A stretch of DNA of 64,000 nt from Dallia pectoralis (GCA_029465975.1 CM055760.1:8710575-8774574); one strand, 5' to 3'. Counted from the first letter of the stretch, positions 42,621 to 57,000 are shown. A program made the numbers and translations. The notes: generated from the sequence alone by a model not told the origin.

Positions 42621-43566
42621 CACACACTCACTCACTCGCATCCAGACACACACACATAAACACACTAACTCGCACATACACACACACACCTTATTTCTGA
42701 CCGCACAGAGATAATTTTGTAACCAAGCAACTGACCGTGTATTTACATATTTTAATCAATTTTGATCCAAAAATACTGACAGTTATTGACACGTTATACT
42801 TTAAACCTGTTCAATTTGAGCCGCACTTGAACTTCATGTAATTAAACTGTTTTGTTGTCAAATTCTACTAACTTTCCTGATGCCTTAATTTTTATTCATT
42901 AACGTGTCTCATACAGAGAGCTTGACTGAGATTTCGAGACGGAATTTCTGACACATTAAAGTGGTTTGTTCTGAAGAAAGTAAGAGCCTTTTGGTATTAT
43001 GTTCCTTCAGGTGGACATTTAGATCAATGAACCAGTACAACTGCCTAATTCTTCTCTTCAGAGCGACTTATCCAAAGACCGTGAACATCTGTGTGGGTAG
43101 GGTGATCTTGAACTGCCTTTATATTTTCTTCTTCTTTTTCAGAATAGCGACTTATCCATCAGTGCAAGACATTTGTTCACTTTTATTATATAAATAACTT
43201 GGATAAGCCCCCGATTTGTCAGCATGAAAAAAAAAACATCTGTGACTGGGTGGACATGACTAAAAGATGGATATTTCTTAGTCCTCCTGTATTCACAGTA
43301 GTCTTTTGATCACAGTCAGAACTCCAATGTGCTATGTCTTCTTGGACATGGCGCGTTTTAATTTTGTCTAGTATGGACACAATTTTAGTATCAGATGCGA
43401 CCTTAGAATTCTAAGATCACCAAGAGGGAATTTGCATGACAAGTGGATGAGAGAATAACACACTAATGGCATTGTTTTCCTGGTCATTATGGTCATTATT
43501 GGCCCTGACGCACATCCTTGGAGGCTCGGTTCAGGGTGCTGCTGGTGCATTTCAACTAGGCGTCTC

Positions 43567-43580
43567 TCTCCCCCTAGTGG
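43567..43580 (-). promoter_or_regulatory. CTCF-like motif (minus strand)
   Basis: On the minus strand the sequence contains CCACTAGGGGGAGA, which fits the CTCF core except for A in place of C near its end. Motif evidence only. Confidence 0.3.
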
Positions 43581-44202
43581 CAGAGAACAGGATTTCAGAC
43601 ATGGGCCATATTACGTACAACCCGGCTCCTAAGATTGACGAGGATGCATCCTAAACCCCACCTGACTACAGCAGGTTTAAGGACAGCTGTATTGAACCCT
43701 AAAGAAGGCGTATCTTGTCGTAGTAAACGGCTACCTTTAATGTTTAAGGCTGTTATGCAGTTCTCAATATGTTACAGATGTCAGTGAAATCCTTTAAAAG
43801 TGTTGTCCATTTTTTGTTTACACATGCAAGGAATTTGTTCTGACCCATAGGCATGTTCATTAGACTCGCCGCAGTATTTTTTCGACAATAAAAGACAATA
43901 AATCAATTTCTCTAAGCTGTTCTTGTGACGGGATGAAATCGAAAACTTATCGAAATTGATTTATAGTATTTCTTTTGTAATGTGTTGTTTGGTGAGTACA
44001 GTATGTTTTTTGATTGTTTACATGTATAAGCCCCACTTCTTTGGCCCACTTGTTTATCCGTATTAAAACCACCATCCAGCTTTTCTAAATAAATCACTCC
44101 AATTGTGTTTTGTTGGTTACACATGCAATATTAAATTCATTTCTTTATGGAGCGCTGGTGTTCGTGTTCGTTATATTCATCCGAGACTATAAATCAACTC
44201 TG

Positions 44203-44216
44203 CCGCTAGGTGGCAG
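44203..44216 (+). promoter_or_regulatory. CTCF-like motif, full consensus match
   Basis: CCGCTAGGTGGCAG fits the vertebrate CTCF core CCRSYAGRKGGCRS at every position. It lies between the copia remnant and kcnip3, about 630 bp from an opposite-strand near match. Confidence 0.45.
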
Positions 44217-45007
44217 TCAAGACAGTAATATACTGAAATATATTCTAAATGTTCTACAGTCCAACATTATTCTATCTTCTGTCCTCTGAAGTTAACCGGA
44301 AAGTTAAAGTGAGAAGAGGTCATGTGCAAACACAATGTTGGGCCTTTAGGGTAATTAAGCTGTAAGATTTGACATTGCCTGATAGACATCACGACAGATG
44401 CTGCTGCTTAGCGTCCAATTCCCCAAACCCATAACATCTCATTAGCCTCGCACAGATTTGAGGTTAATTAAAGAGTGAAATGCCTTCTGTAGTGTAAATG
44501 GGTTATAACCAGGAATTCCAGCTCAGTGTATATTCAGTGTAATTCTAAACAATGTTTTGGGCGCACTTAAAGACTGTGATACTGAGGTTTGGTAGAATAC
44601 AAGCCCCTCTGGTATCTCTGATCAGTGCATGGACTCATTTCTGGTGCATTTAAATTTACAAAGAACAACATAAGAAATTTAAATCTCTCAACAAATCTGA
44701 TTAAAATCAACCGACACATTTTTCACAAATCACAGTTGATTCTTTTTTTTAGATCACAAAATGCTATCCCATTTTCCCACATGATTTTGAGAGAATAAAA
44801 GTATCTTCTCGCCAAATGAATCTAGGTTTTTATGATAGAAAATGGCTTGCAGACAATATGTAGAATAGCTAACATAGAACTGGTATTGTCTGGTCCCGAC
44901 AGACATTCCTGTCTTTGGTTTCTTGGTAGCCTCCCTGAAGAGCGTTCAAAGAGCTATTTACATCTCATTCGAAGGGGCATTCTGATATTTGTAATGTCTT
45001 GATGCAA

Positions 45008-45512
45008 TGTTCTGAAAAACATTTTGCCTCCACCTAATGATGGTCACAGTGTTCAGTGATACATTTTGCCTCCACCTAATGATGGTCACAGTGTTCAGTG
45101 ATACATTTTGCCTCCACCTAATGATGGCCACAGTGTTCAGTGATACATTTTGCCTCCACCTAATGATGGTCACAGTGTTCAGTGATACATTTTGCCTCCA
45201 CCTAATGATGGTCACAGTGTTCAGTGATACATTTTGCCTCCACCTAATGATGGTCACAGTGTTCAGTGATACATTTTGCCTCCACCTAATGATGGTCACA
45301 GTGTTCAGTGATACATTTTGCCTCCACCTAATGATGGTCACAGTGTTCAGTGATACATTTTGCCTCCACCTAATGATGGTCACAGTGTTCAGTGATACAT
45401 TTTGCCTCCACCTAATGATGGTAACAGTGTTCAGTGATACATTTTGCCTCCACCTAATGATGGTAACAGTGTTCAGTGATACATTTTGCCTCCACCTAAT
45501 GATGGTCACATA
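45008..45512. repeat. 42-bp minisatellite, 12 copies
   Basis: Twelve units of CATTTTGCCTCCACCTAATG, ATGGTCACAGTGTTCAGTGA and TA (42 bp), nearly identical apart from single-base variants (GGCCAC, GGTAAC). Because 42 is a multiple of 3, one frame per strand repeats a 14-residue peptide, for example MMVTVFSDTFCLHL. There is no support for translation. Confidence 0.97.
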
Positions 45513-45639
45513 GAAATGGGCAATAATTAAAATGTATACACATAACATATATACTGGAGGTGTGTTATATCTAAATAACTTTAATTCAGATTCAGATACA
45601 TTACAATTGGACTGCCAAGTTATTTTGTACTTCCTCTCA

Positions 45640-45724
45640 AATCTGTTTTAATACCTTCCGTGGGCCTGATGGAATTGCTTCGAGGGCCAGATTCGGCCCG
45701 TGGTCCATAGTTTGCCCACCCCTG
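45640..45724. mobile_element. Terminal fragment of a hAT-like MITE
   Basis: Matches the right end of the element at 52668-52990: CTGTTTTAATACCTTCCGTG, GGCCTGATGGAATTGC, GGGCCAGATTCGGCCC and the terminus TAGTTTGCCCACCCCTG. The left end is absent. Confidence 0.75.
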
Positions 45725-45763
45725 ATATAGAGTATTAAAGAATGTGTCATGGACAGAGGACAC

Positions 45764-45769
45764 TGTGTG

Positions 45770-45843
<74 letters not shown>

Positions 45844-45853
45844 CGTGTGTGTG

Positions 45854-45915
<62 letters not shown>
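45764..45915. repeat. (TG)n microsatellite with CG interruptions
   Basis: About 150 bp of TG dinucleotides broken by a few GTGCG steps, ending in GCGCGCGCCC. It is potentially Z-DNA-forming. Confidence 0.97.
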
Positions 45916-45917
<2 letters not shown>

Positions 45918-47589
45918 CCCATGGTCTGACAGCAGATGTTTTCTGGGGGGCGGATATGTGGTGTGATTGCACACATCCTCAATTAGACTCAACATTTGTG
46001 TGGAAACCACAAGGGACATCAAGTGCTCTGGCGCTCTCGCTAGTCGCTAGGCTAAAAATAGCCATCATGTCTGCAGGAATGAGATCGACTTAAAGCCAGA
46101 TAAGCACAGAGGGACACACAGCACAGACTCTACTGAAAATATTTAACATTTAACACGGTTTTCCTGTAAGAGAGATGACAATGGAGTTGGATTTTCCGCT
46201 GTGCAATAGCTCAGAAATTAAGTTACCACAGAATTTAAAGTGGATAGAAACCGAGCCTATAGTTATTTTCAGATCTTTGTGTGCCTCATTGATTGTCTCT
46301 TAATTTACATTATTTTTGGATTAAACAAAGATGCTTTTCTCGGGGAATGAATTTACGTGCACCTGTTTATAGGCTTTACATTTTATTCCCCTTAGAGAAT
46401 ATGTGTTTTGGATCACAAATATGACTTCGTGAATACTTTCGCCCTGATCATTTTAATTTCCACTTCTCCATTTGCAACCTGGAAAGTGTTTAAGTAGAAA
46501 CTCTTATTATTTTCTATGTTTTCTTCTATCCCCCAACATGTTATCTAACAGTCTTAACCAGATAAACATTGCTTAGCAACTGTTCCCACAGCAACGATAT
46601 ACTGAACTATATTTCTGTATCTGTCTCTCCATTTCAATTATAGGATGCCCAGGCGGAAGGAAGAGGAGTTGGTTCGGTCACCTTCACCTTCTACGGATGA
46701 CAAGACTATTTATGTCCAGTGAGTGAAGGAATGCTACATCCTGTACCTGTCTTTTTTTACCCTTCAAATGACTGTCAAAGACATTACAGCATATCCTGAC
46801 GCTGCCCACTGAAAAATATTGATTCGATTGTGATCTGAAAGTGGCTGTGCAGTTCATATTCTGATGTAAACCCCTCATGTATTCCAGTATGGGATCAGAA
46901 CAAGACTGTGAACTTGATGGCTAATAAAAAACATTACTGTGCCTATTGCCTGTCTATTGAGCAGCATGTCAGAGCCTTTAGCTAATGAGCAACATGAGAA
47001 ATGTTGTGGAAACAGGTATCTGGGGAATATTTCAATTATTCTGATTATTAACACCTGGTCACGTGCTGCCTGTTCTGTCTGATTGAGTTCAGGAGGAGAT
47101 TAACCTGCTAATTGAGTATTGCGAGAAATTAAATGAAAGCTACCCGATGCTGGACTAATCATTCAAGGATACAAATCTCGGATAACTATTCTGGAGACAT
47201 CGTTTGGAGACCAAATGATGTAGCGCGTTTCTACATTGGTCTTTGTGGCATCAGGAACCATCAGCGGGTATATTATTTTTCAATTCGTACTTTACATGCT
47301 GTCATTAAATCGATAAATGCGTGGTATATTGTGCAATCTCGTGTTTCTAATGGACAGTTTTACCCTGACCTTGCCTCAGGGTCGTTTTCTGCTTGGCTTG
47401 TCCCTTGTCTCTTGTCTCCAGCCGAGGCTCTGTTATCAGTATGGCCCCACGCCTGGGATCTATTCACCCAAAGATTTGAGATATCAAAAAGAAACCTTAT
47501 AATCAGTAATTGTTTTGTGTGCTACAGAACATATGTATAGGCACACGGTGGTTTTAAGAATTGCAGTCTAAAATGTTGGTGTCAGTATA

Positions 47590-47785
47590 AATTATTAAGG
47601 CCAACCTGGATCTCTCTCACTCTACCGCTCTCTCTCTATCTCTCTCTACCTCTCTCTCTCTACCTCTCTCTCTATCTCTCTTCACCCCTCTCTCTCTCTA
47701 CCCCTCTCTCTCTCTCTGTCTCTCTCTCTTCTCTCAGTCTCTCTCAGTCTCTCTCTACCCCTCTCTCTACCTCCCTCCCTTTCTG

Positions 47786-47829
<44 letters not shown>

Positions 47830-47905
47830 TCTCAGTCTCTCTCAACCTCTCTCTCTCTCACTCTTTCTCTCTCACTCTCTCTCTCCCACTCTCTTTCTCT
47901 CTCCC
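47590..47905. repeat. CT-rich tract upstream of kcnip3 exon 1
   Basis: About 310 bp of CTCTCTCTACC/CTCTCTC repeats on the + strand, ending 133 bp before the kcnip3 ATG. Promoter-proximal CT/GA tracts are common, but no function is shown. Confidence 0.9.
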
Positions 47906-48037
47906 CGCGCTTAGAAAGGCGCGAGTTTAGATATCTCCACGTTAATACACATCTAGATCCTCACATCAGAAAGCGCTCTCGACGAGAAAAAACGTGGTTT
48001 ACTGCAAAGAAAAACAGCTCTGTGCAACATCAGCACC

Positions 48038-51000
48038 ATGCAGGTAAATAAAACAATAACATGCATAGTTTGTCGTGTTTGTGTGTCATATTAGTTTGAA
48101 TAACCAATGCATGTTAACTTTCACATTTTAGTTCAGTGAGGTCAGACCTGCTATACCCATATGCAAGTTATTAGTGGATTGACAAATTGTACAAACTTAC
48201 TATTGAGTTTGTAATTCTGGAAACGTGAGCATCGTGAATGCAATCAGTTGCAAAGTAACAAATGACAAAAATAGCAAACCTCAATTTAAATCTAGTTTAT
48301 CTTACCATCTGTAAAACAGTATATTAATATTGCGTTACTATCGTGTTGTGCCTGCGATTCAAGCAACTACTACTTAATCCAATTTTACCGATCGGACTCT
48401 ACTGGGGGACTCGTTGCTGCCAAAAGCCATTATTGACTGCAGTTTTTAAACGTGATGCTGGAGTTAGATACATTGGTGTTCCCTTCTCTGTGAAAGATCT
48501 GTGTGGCAGAGCATTCTGTCAGGTAGAACAGTGGTTCCAAACTTTTTTTGGTTACTGTACCAGTGACAGATTTTTTACCTGCTTGGTGTACCCCATAAGA
48601 ACCCCTGCATGTTAACACTAGTTATCCGAAGGTGTCATGAGTGTTTTCAAGTACCAACCGTGGAGAGGCGACAGCCTGGTATTTGGGAACCAGTGATCTA
48701 GAATTCATCATAATGATTTCACTAATTCTTCAGCAGCTCAGGCTCAGAGTAGATGTTATCTGCAGGTTTTTAGTATTTAAACAAACATCAACGAAAGGGA
48801 AAAACATTTACTTGAATGAAGCAAAAAGTGACTTATTAAAAACGTTCAAACATATTGGACTAGATGAAACACTCAGCTCCTATGACACGTAACGTCAAAT
48901 AATACCAAGTTCTAAATCCCCAGTGAACTAAAATAGCCTAGCTAATCGGCCAACAGAAAACAACTGTGTTCAAACAAAACAAAACAACCAGAAAAAAACC
49001 TGTGAGAACAAAATGTTTCCACCCCGCGTCGCGCTTGTAACCCGTTATTACGATAGGTTAGAAATAGATGTTCTACCCCAGTTAAGAGAAGCCGTGGGTG
49101 GCCATAATGAAAATCTACTTTGTTTTGATAATTATGGCGAATTTTGGGAAAGTTGATCCATGCTAAACAAATGTATACATCGTGATAGCAGAGAAATACC
49201 ATTCAATTGTTACCGCATTGTGACTTATATTGAGTTATTCCTTGAACTAAAAAAACAGTGAAATGAAAAATAAATCCCTTTCCTCCCTTCCCAAAATTAC
49301 CCTTATGCCTTTCTGGCATCTGAAGAAGTGTCTGTGGGCTACATAATGAACATTCCCATAGGAGACGATAAAACCAAAGAGGAAGAGACCTCTTAAAATG
49401 CTGTTTGGGGACTGGGGAAGTCGTTGGAAGTATTTCTGTAACAGAATGTTAATTTATTTATTAGCCAAGTGTTTGTATGGTGTAATATACAAACATTGAC
49501 AGTGTGTGAGAAGTAAAGTCCCCATAAAATATCCCTTTTTAAATAGCTAAAATATGTGCAGTAAACAGGCCTGCCGTCCCGCAGGTTGAGGGCAGTTAAA
49601 GTGAACACGTAGGGCTTGCCGTCTCCCAGCCATTCTGGACGTAGCGCTCCTGTCATGAGCCGGTGTTACTATGGTGATGAGTCACAAGAGAGATGATGCT
49701 CTGTACTGTGTTTTGCCTGTCACTGGGCTCCATGGACTCTGCTGTGCTGAGACCGGCACACACTCTGGGAGAAATAATGAAAGGGCACGTACAGAGGGCA
49801 TGTGTTGGTGTCATACGGGCTACAGTCACTCAATGTTTTCATTAAACTCGGATTATTACGGGGGGATGGTTAAACACTGCTGAACCTCCCTCATGGCTGT
49901 CAGGCTCAACAGATGCACGACTGCCTATATCAGTGCTTTAAAGCAGTTTTACAACATTTGTTTTCTGTATTTTCCACAGTAATACACGTCTAATGACATC
50001 TTTCTGTGTATTAATAATAGGGCCAAGAGTTTTACTTGGAAAATATTCAGACATTCATGTTATCCTGACCTCGTGTTAATTAAGATGATCGTTACCAAGA
50101 GGCTTTAGCAAGCAACTTACATGATAACACACGGCCGGTTGATAACACATGGCCGGTTGATAACACACAACCGGTTGATAACACACGGCCGGTTGATAAC
50201 ACACGGCCGGTTGATAACACACGGCCGGTTGACAACACACGGCCGGTTGACAACACACGGCCGGTTGACAACACACGGCCGGTTGACAACACACGGCCGG
50301 TTGACAACACACGGCCGGTTGACAACACACGGCCGGTTGACAACACACGGCCGGTTGACAACACACGGCCGGTTGACAACACACGGCCGGTTGACAACAC
50401 ACGGCCGGTTGACAACACACGGCCGGTTGACAACACACGGCCGGTTGATAACACACGGCAGGTTGATAACACACGGCCGGTTGATATCACACGGCCGGTT
50501 GATAACACACGGCCGGTTGATAACACACGGCAGGTTGATAACACACGGCCGGTTGATAACACACGGCAGGTTGATAACACACGGCCGGTTGATAACACAC
50601 GGCAGGTTGATAACACACGGCCGGTTGATAACACACGGCCGGTTGATAACACACGGTTGATAACACACGGGCGGTTGATAACACACGGCCGGTTGATAAC
50701 ACACGGCCGGTTGATAACACACGGCAGGTTGATAACACACGGCCGGTTGATAACACACGGCCGGTTGATAACACACGGCCGGTTGATAACACACGGCAGG
50801 TTGATAACAGGTTGATAACACACGGCCGGTTGATAACACATGGCTAGTGTGCCTCTCTAACAGGCCCACTGACTCAGATCTCGATGCTGTTCTCAAGGAG
50901 TGTGAATTATTGAGTGCGTTTCTCATTGCTCTGTGGACCGTGGGTTAGTTTCATTTTTAAATAGTAGACGGGGAGACGACTGGGGCTGGAAATCTCCCTC

Positions 51001-54000
51001 AACGTTTCTCTCCACTCCCTGTTTAAACACAGTTTGAGGAAACGCTGCTTCTTCTTCTGTTGTTTGTTCTATTCTCCCTGGCACCCAATGGCCGGTCCAA
51101 CTCCTGTCTCCACAATATATTGCCTCAGTACATTTGATCTGTCAGTCCCTTAGATCACGTTGGATTAAAAATATGCCCAAGCCCCGGTTTTATCTTTCTA
51201 ACTTCTGATTCTGATGTGTAGGTGGCAAGTTTAAAGAACAAGTCTGTTTAGGAATACCTTACTACGCATGCAGGGCTCCTTGTCAACATGTTTTTCCCAC
51301 AATATAAGAGCCTTCCACAGTAAAAGTCCAGAATTCTCATTCTCCACAGTGTATTTAGGAACTATTCATTACTAAAAAACGAACACTGTTTGAAGTGTAC
51401 TACAACAACCATTCCTGTCATCTGTTACCCGGGTGTGTATCTATTACCCGGGTGTGTGTGTCACCTGTTACCCGGGTGTGTGTGTGTGTCATCTGTTACC
51501 CGGGTGTGTATCTATTACCCGGGTGTGTGTGTGTGTCACCTGTTACCCGGGTGTGTGTGTCATCTGTTACCCGGGTGTGTATCTATTACCCGTGTGTGTG
51601 TGTGTCACCTGTTACCCGGGTGTGTGTTTCCCAGCAGGCAGATGGTAAAGTGTTGGGCGGTGGCCTGCTGCCTGACGCCAATGGGAAGGAGCCCAGTCCT
51701 GGAGGACAGAGAGAGAACAAAGAGAAATGGCAGAAGACCCGGATCACTCGCAAATCTCTGATGAAGTGCTGCTTCATCAAATGGATCATTGACAGCACGA
51801 CAAACCCACAAGATCCAGGTAAGTCTGAAAGGACCGGAACCAACTGCCTGAGCAGAACTAACGGTTACGGAGGCTGGTGTCTCCAGGACCAGGTTGTCTG
51901 TGGTGTGGCCTCTATGGATAGCTGGGGTTGAGATGATAGTGAAGCAACGTGGGGAGGGCATGTAGCCTTGTTATCTTCTACTAAATATCTTTCTCCCTCG
52001 TCTTCTTCTCCCTCGTCTTCTTCTCCCTCGTCTTCTTCTCCCTCGTCTTCTTCTCCCTCGTCTTCTTCTCCCTCGTCTTCTTCTCCCTCGTCTTCTTCTC
52101 CCTCGTCTTCTTCTCACTCCTCTCTTTCTCACTCCTCTCTTTCTCCCTCCTTTCCCTCGTCTTCTTCTCACTCCTCTTCTTCTCACTCCTCTCTTTCTCC
52201 CTCCTTTCCCTCGTCTTCCTCTCCCTCCTCTTCCTCTCCCTCCTCTCTTTCTCCCTCCTCTCTTTCTCCCTCCTCTCCTTCTTCCTCATCTCCTCCTCTT
52301 CTCTCTGTCTCTATAGTTGCTGTTCTAGTCTCCTCTCTCATGGGTCTTTAATTGACCGGCCCATTGATCTGTCAGTACATCTCTTTCTGTTTCCTCAACA
52401 AACCCAATGAATTGGCTGTTTCCTTATTGCTGCGCTTCATCCAGTCAGCTCTCACACACTTAATTGCTATTTTTTTTTTTCAAGTCTTGACAGCTTAAAA
52501 TTGTTAATAAAATAAAAGTACCCATGTCAATAGTAAAGTACCAGTCATTACTGGAGAATAACTGCAACCTGACCAGGAGTCCTGACAGTCATTTTGTCAG
52601 ATGAGCTTAATCATTGATCTGTATCTTTTTCTAAATAGCCCTGATGTGTAGATGTGTTGCTTTAGTGCAGGGGAGGGCAAACCTTTCAGCTCAGGGGCCA
52701 CATCAAGATATAGAAACTATATGGAGGGACACATTTGTTTTGTAATTTGTCAATTAGATTATGACTTGTGGGCCAAAAAAAGGCAATCATTCATATGTAT
52801 ACACATTACACTTATAGTGTTGTGTTATTATATTAAATCAAAATCATTTTCATAATTTTCTATACATAACAATTGTACTGGCGTGTAATTTTGTACTTTC
52901 GCACAAAACTGTTTTAATACTTACCGTAGGCCGGATGGAATTGCCTTGAGGGCCGGATTCGGCTCATGGGCCGTAGTTTGCTCATCCCTGCTTAAGAGCC
53001 TTTATCTTAACCTCCTAAAACAATATAACTAGAAAACTACATTAAAACAATAAAATCAGCGACAATTAATGTTTCTAAATTAGTGCTTTCAAAACAAGCA
53101 AAAAATATTCCAATAGATCAGATTAGAAAACATAGAGTTTATAGATTTAATATCATGACTGCATTATGTAAAAAAATTCAAGTTGCAGTTTTATATTATT
53201 TTTATTTTTTAGTTAAAACATATTTCCAACCTAAAACCAAATTCATCTTACAATAACTCATTTCAAGTAAACAGATTTTTTTAATTAACCATTTATAGTT
53301 TAGTGAATAGTCAAGGGTTTGAATACTTTTTCAAGGCAGTCTAATAGACATCGCTCAATTAATGTTTAGGAAGTTAAACTTATCCTGAAGCATCCATTTT
53401 GTGATTTTATTAGGAGCAGAGGGGTTTTATTCTGGTCAGCGGTAGCTTTAACTAACAAAATGCAACCACTCAGGTCAGTCTTCGTCTGAAATTAGATCCG
53501 AGGTGTTGAGAAACAATACTGAACCTTGATATTGTAATGTGTCCTTTCCTGGCCGCAAATGAAAAAAAAAACATATGTCAGGTTGATTCGTTTTAAAATC
53601 CAAGGTGCTCCTTCAGTCTAATGTTTTTTTCACCACTGATTTAGATGGTCTGTCAGTTTGTTTGTTTCAGTCTCAATAACGTTTCATCGTTTGCAGTATT
53701 GTTGTTCCATTGTCCTAAAATTACATCTGATCTTAACCTTGGGATTTGTGTATCAAATGGCAGCACGTGAATAGAGAACCAAAGTGGTCCCAGAACCGAG
53801 CCTTGTGGGACCTCTCAGTGTGATCTGAAACTGCCAGATGCGCCATACTGTTGTCCGTCAGTATGACAGGAGTGAAAACACTTGAGTGGTCCTCCTGTGA
53901 ACCATCGTCACTTATTGATTCCGTTGATGATTAACTCGTGATTTATCGCGTCAAAGGCTGCTGTCATGTCCGGAGGTATAACGATGCTAGTGTGTCCATC

Positions 54001-57000
54001 ATCAGCGTCCGTGGTAACGATGCTTTAACGACCGATACTCCAAAGACGACGTCTGCCTCGATGTTTATTCGAGTGGAATGAGTGGTGACATAGCATGTCT
54101 GGAAGTCTAGCTCTATAAAAAAGCCTTCTATCTCTATAAGAAGACAACTAAGGACATCTCACACCAAAATAAATCCACAATAACCTGCAATAGCATCTGT
54201 TCCTTACGAGGTGAATCACAATGTCAGTCGCAGTGTCAGTCATGTCCGGAATCTGGCCAAATCACAAAACGGGCGCATGTTGTGCCTTACGACTCGAGCG
54301 AGAGTTTCTAGTTGCTGGTGAGAATAACAAATCCTATTTACATGTTACGTTAATGTGGTTTTAAATAAAATGTCGTCATTCATTGAACCATGGTTTGTGT
54401 TCAGTATTTAAAGCTGAATACCAGTCGATCCTCTACTGAGATTAATCTGAAGCTATGGCTACAAGAGTGAAGCGTCCTGGCAAAAGGTAGGGAACCTCTC
54501 TTTATACAAGTAGAGATCGCTGGGCCATAGAACCGGACCTAGTAACGGCCTTTTCCCCTCTGGATCTCTCCAGTATTGTCGATATAACCATGGCGCCACA
54601 AAAGGTATCGGAGGCATTTCACTGAAGCGGCTACATGGTTGTAACATCTGAATTACCGTATAGTTGGATGTGCATATTTCTGATTGGTTCAAACATGAGC
54701 TCACTATGAAGGGAATAGCACAGCAGTGTCTGTTCCAGTTGGTTCTCCGTTTCTCTACCAATCTAAATAATTGACATGGCCTTTCTGTGTGTGCAGACAG
54801 GCGAAACATGTTCTTGTGCTTTGCCAAGGAGGAGACCCCCACACACACACACACACTCCACAGCATCCTGTCTTTATGGCCCTAGTTCAGCTCCGATCCC
54901 ACTAGTCGTGCCACCAAAGACTACATATAACCATGTCTACAGACTGCCATCTGCTGTATAGTATTAATCATTACAGTGCTCATGATTGGTCCAGACGTCT
55001 GAGCCACTCCCTTCGCTGCACGTGTACTGCTGCAGCATGGGTTCGAATACGACCTGGTGTCTTATTGCAAACAAATGCATCCTCTATCTTTCAACACTTA
55101 AATAAAGCATAACATGTAAAACAATTTTACAACAGGCAACAAGTACTCGCCACACTGTCTGGCTAGGAGGAAGAAACAGTGGTCTACACAAGTCTGTCTG
55201 TCTATCTGGAAGGGAAAGCAGTGCTCTATACTGTCTGTCTGCTGAGAAGGGAAAACAGTGCTCTAAACTGTCTGTCTGCTAGGGAGGTAGAGCGGTGCTC
55301 TAAACTGTCTGTCTGCTAGGGAGGTAGAGCGTGCTCTATACTGTCTGTCTGCTAGGGAGGTAGAGCGGTGCTCTATTCTGTCTGTCTGTCTGTCTGGCAC
55401 TGTTGCTGTTGTATTGGCAGTATGGGATTGCAGACCATAATGCTTCTCTTATTACTTCTGAAATTCCAATATCCAGCCTTTGGCCTTTTATGCATGATGG
55501 ACAATTGATCAGCACATCTCAGAAAGAACTGACATTGCTGCTTTGATTTAAATAGTCTAATGAGCTAACCATACATGCATACTCCCTAATCTGTTGAGTA
55601 AGCATAAAGGTTAAACATTTGATTAGCAGCATGCAGACTCCTCGGACATGAGCTCAGTCTGACAGGGTTGGGTACATCACAGGGTTGGGTACATCACAGG
55701 GTTGGGTACATCACAGGGTTGGGTAACATCACAGGGTTGGGTACATCACAGGGTTGGGTACATCACAGGGTTGGGTACATCACAGGGTTGGGTACAGCAC
55801 AGGGTTGGGTACAGCACAGGGTTGGGTACATCACAGGGTTGGGTAACATCACAGGGTTGGGTACATCACAGGGTTGGGTACATCACAGGGTTGGGTACAG
55901 CACAGGGTTGGGTACAGCACAGGGTTGGGTACATCACAGGGTTGGGTACAGCACAGGGTTGGGTACAGCACAGGGTTGGGTACATCACAGGGTTGGGTAC
56001 GTTCAAATGTATACATAGCTATCTCTCTTCCTACCGACTTTTGGATCCTACCGAAGTATTGGAATATTTTCTGATGCGTGAGTTGACAGATTGAGGTCAA
56101 AGGTTTGGGGTCACTTAGCAAATTCCTTGTTTTCCACGAAAATCCAGGAAATGTAGTCATTAAGAACGTTAAAAATAATATTTTTCAATATCAATTGTGT
56201 CTTTGTGCTTTTGACAAATAATTCTGCATTTGCAGCAATTAGAACCCTCGCAGACCTCCAGCGTTCTGGTTGTCAGGTGATCTGATGAGATTTCACCCCA
56301 TGCTTCCAAAAACACCTCTCTAGCTTGGTGGGCTTTTCTTACGTTCCATACGGTCAAGCTGCTTACAAATCAGCTCAAATTGAGTTGGTGACTGTGCCGG
56401 CCACTCCATTATAGACAAAATACCAGCTGACTGCTTCTTCCCTAAATAGTTACTGCGTAGCATCGCCTGTGCTATTGGGACAGTGTCATGATGTAGGAGG
56501 ACACTATAGCCCCAATCACGCGCCATCTACAGGGTTCTACAATGGTGTTGCAAAATGGAGTGAGGGCCTTCCATCTTCAAGATCTCTCTCACCCCGTACG
56601 AGACTCCGTCTTTGCCACCACGAAAGTACCACCAAGTATTTCTGATCAATTTCACTTGTTTTAATGGACAAAGATTCAAGAACGAGGTCATAAGTGACCA
56701 CCAGCTCGAACTGTACGCGTGTACGTATTTCTCAAATGCATTTCGGTCATGTTCCCACTCCAGTCCTCAGACTTGCATTTTGCATCCGTATGATTTATGT
56801 ATGCCCCCCCCCCCTCCCTCCCTCGCTCCCTCCCTCCCTCGCTCCCTCCCTCCCTCCCCCTTCCCTCTTAGCTCCTGCTTAAAATCAGTCCATTAATATG
56901 TGCACATTCAGCAGTTAGCAACTCTGTCCATCTTCACCGCTGCTCTTTGTATCGGTTCCTCCCTCCCTCGCTCCATCGCTCGCTCGCGCATCACAACACA

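Larger units (their letters stand above)
42640..48037. other. Intergenic DNA upstream of kcnip3
   Basis: No gene is supported. It contains two CTCF-like motifs (43567, 44203), a 42-bp array (45008-45512), a hAT-type terminal fragment (45640-45724), a TG/CG-type microsatellite (45764-45915) and a CT tract before kcnip3 exon 1. A 62-codon frame at 43466-43654 has a hydrophobic, signal-like start but no family resemblance or partner exon. Confidence 0.5.

Noticed and set aside
43466..43654. 62-codon frame with a signal-peptide-like start
   Set aside because: The hydrophobic N-terminus is suggestive, but there is no family match, no partner exon and no conserved motif. A chance frame of this size is expected in 5 kb.
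45008..45512. 14-residue repeat protein (MMVTVFSDTFCLHL)
   Set aside because: The unit length is 42 bp, so one frame repeats by arithmetic. It has no upstream or downstream coding context.
47133..47540. 135-codon frame upstream of kcnip3
   Set aside because: No recognisable motifs and no splice or start context. Composition is like the surrounding intergenic DNA.
50125..50843. CRISPR-like regular repeats
   Set aside because: The 18-bp units are contiguous with no unique spacers and no cas genes, and the context is a vertebrate intron. It is a minisatellite.
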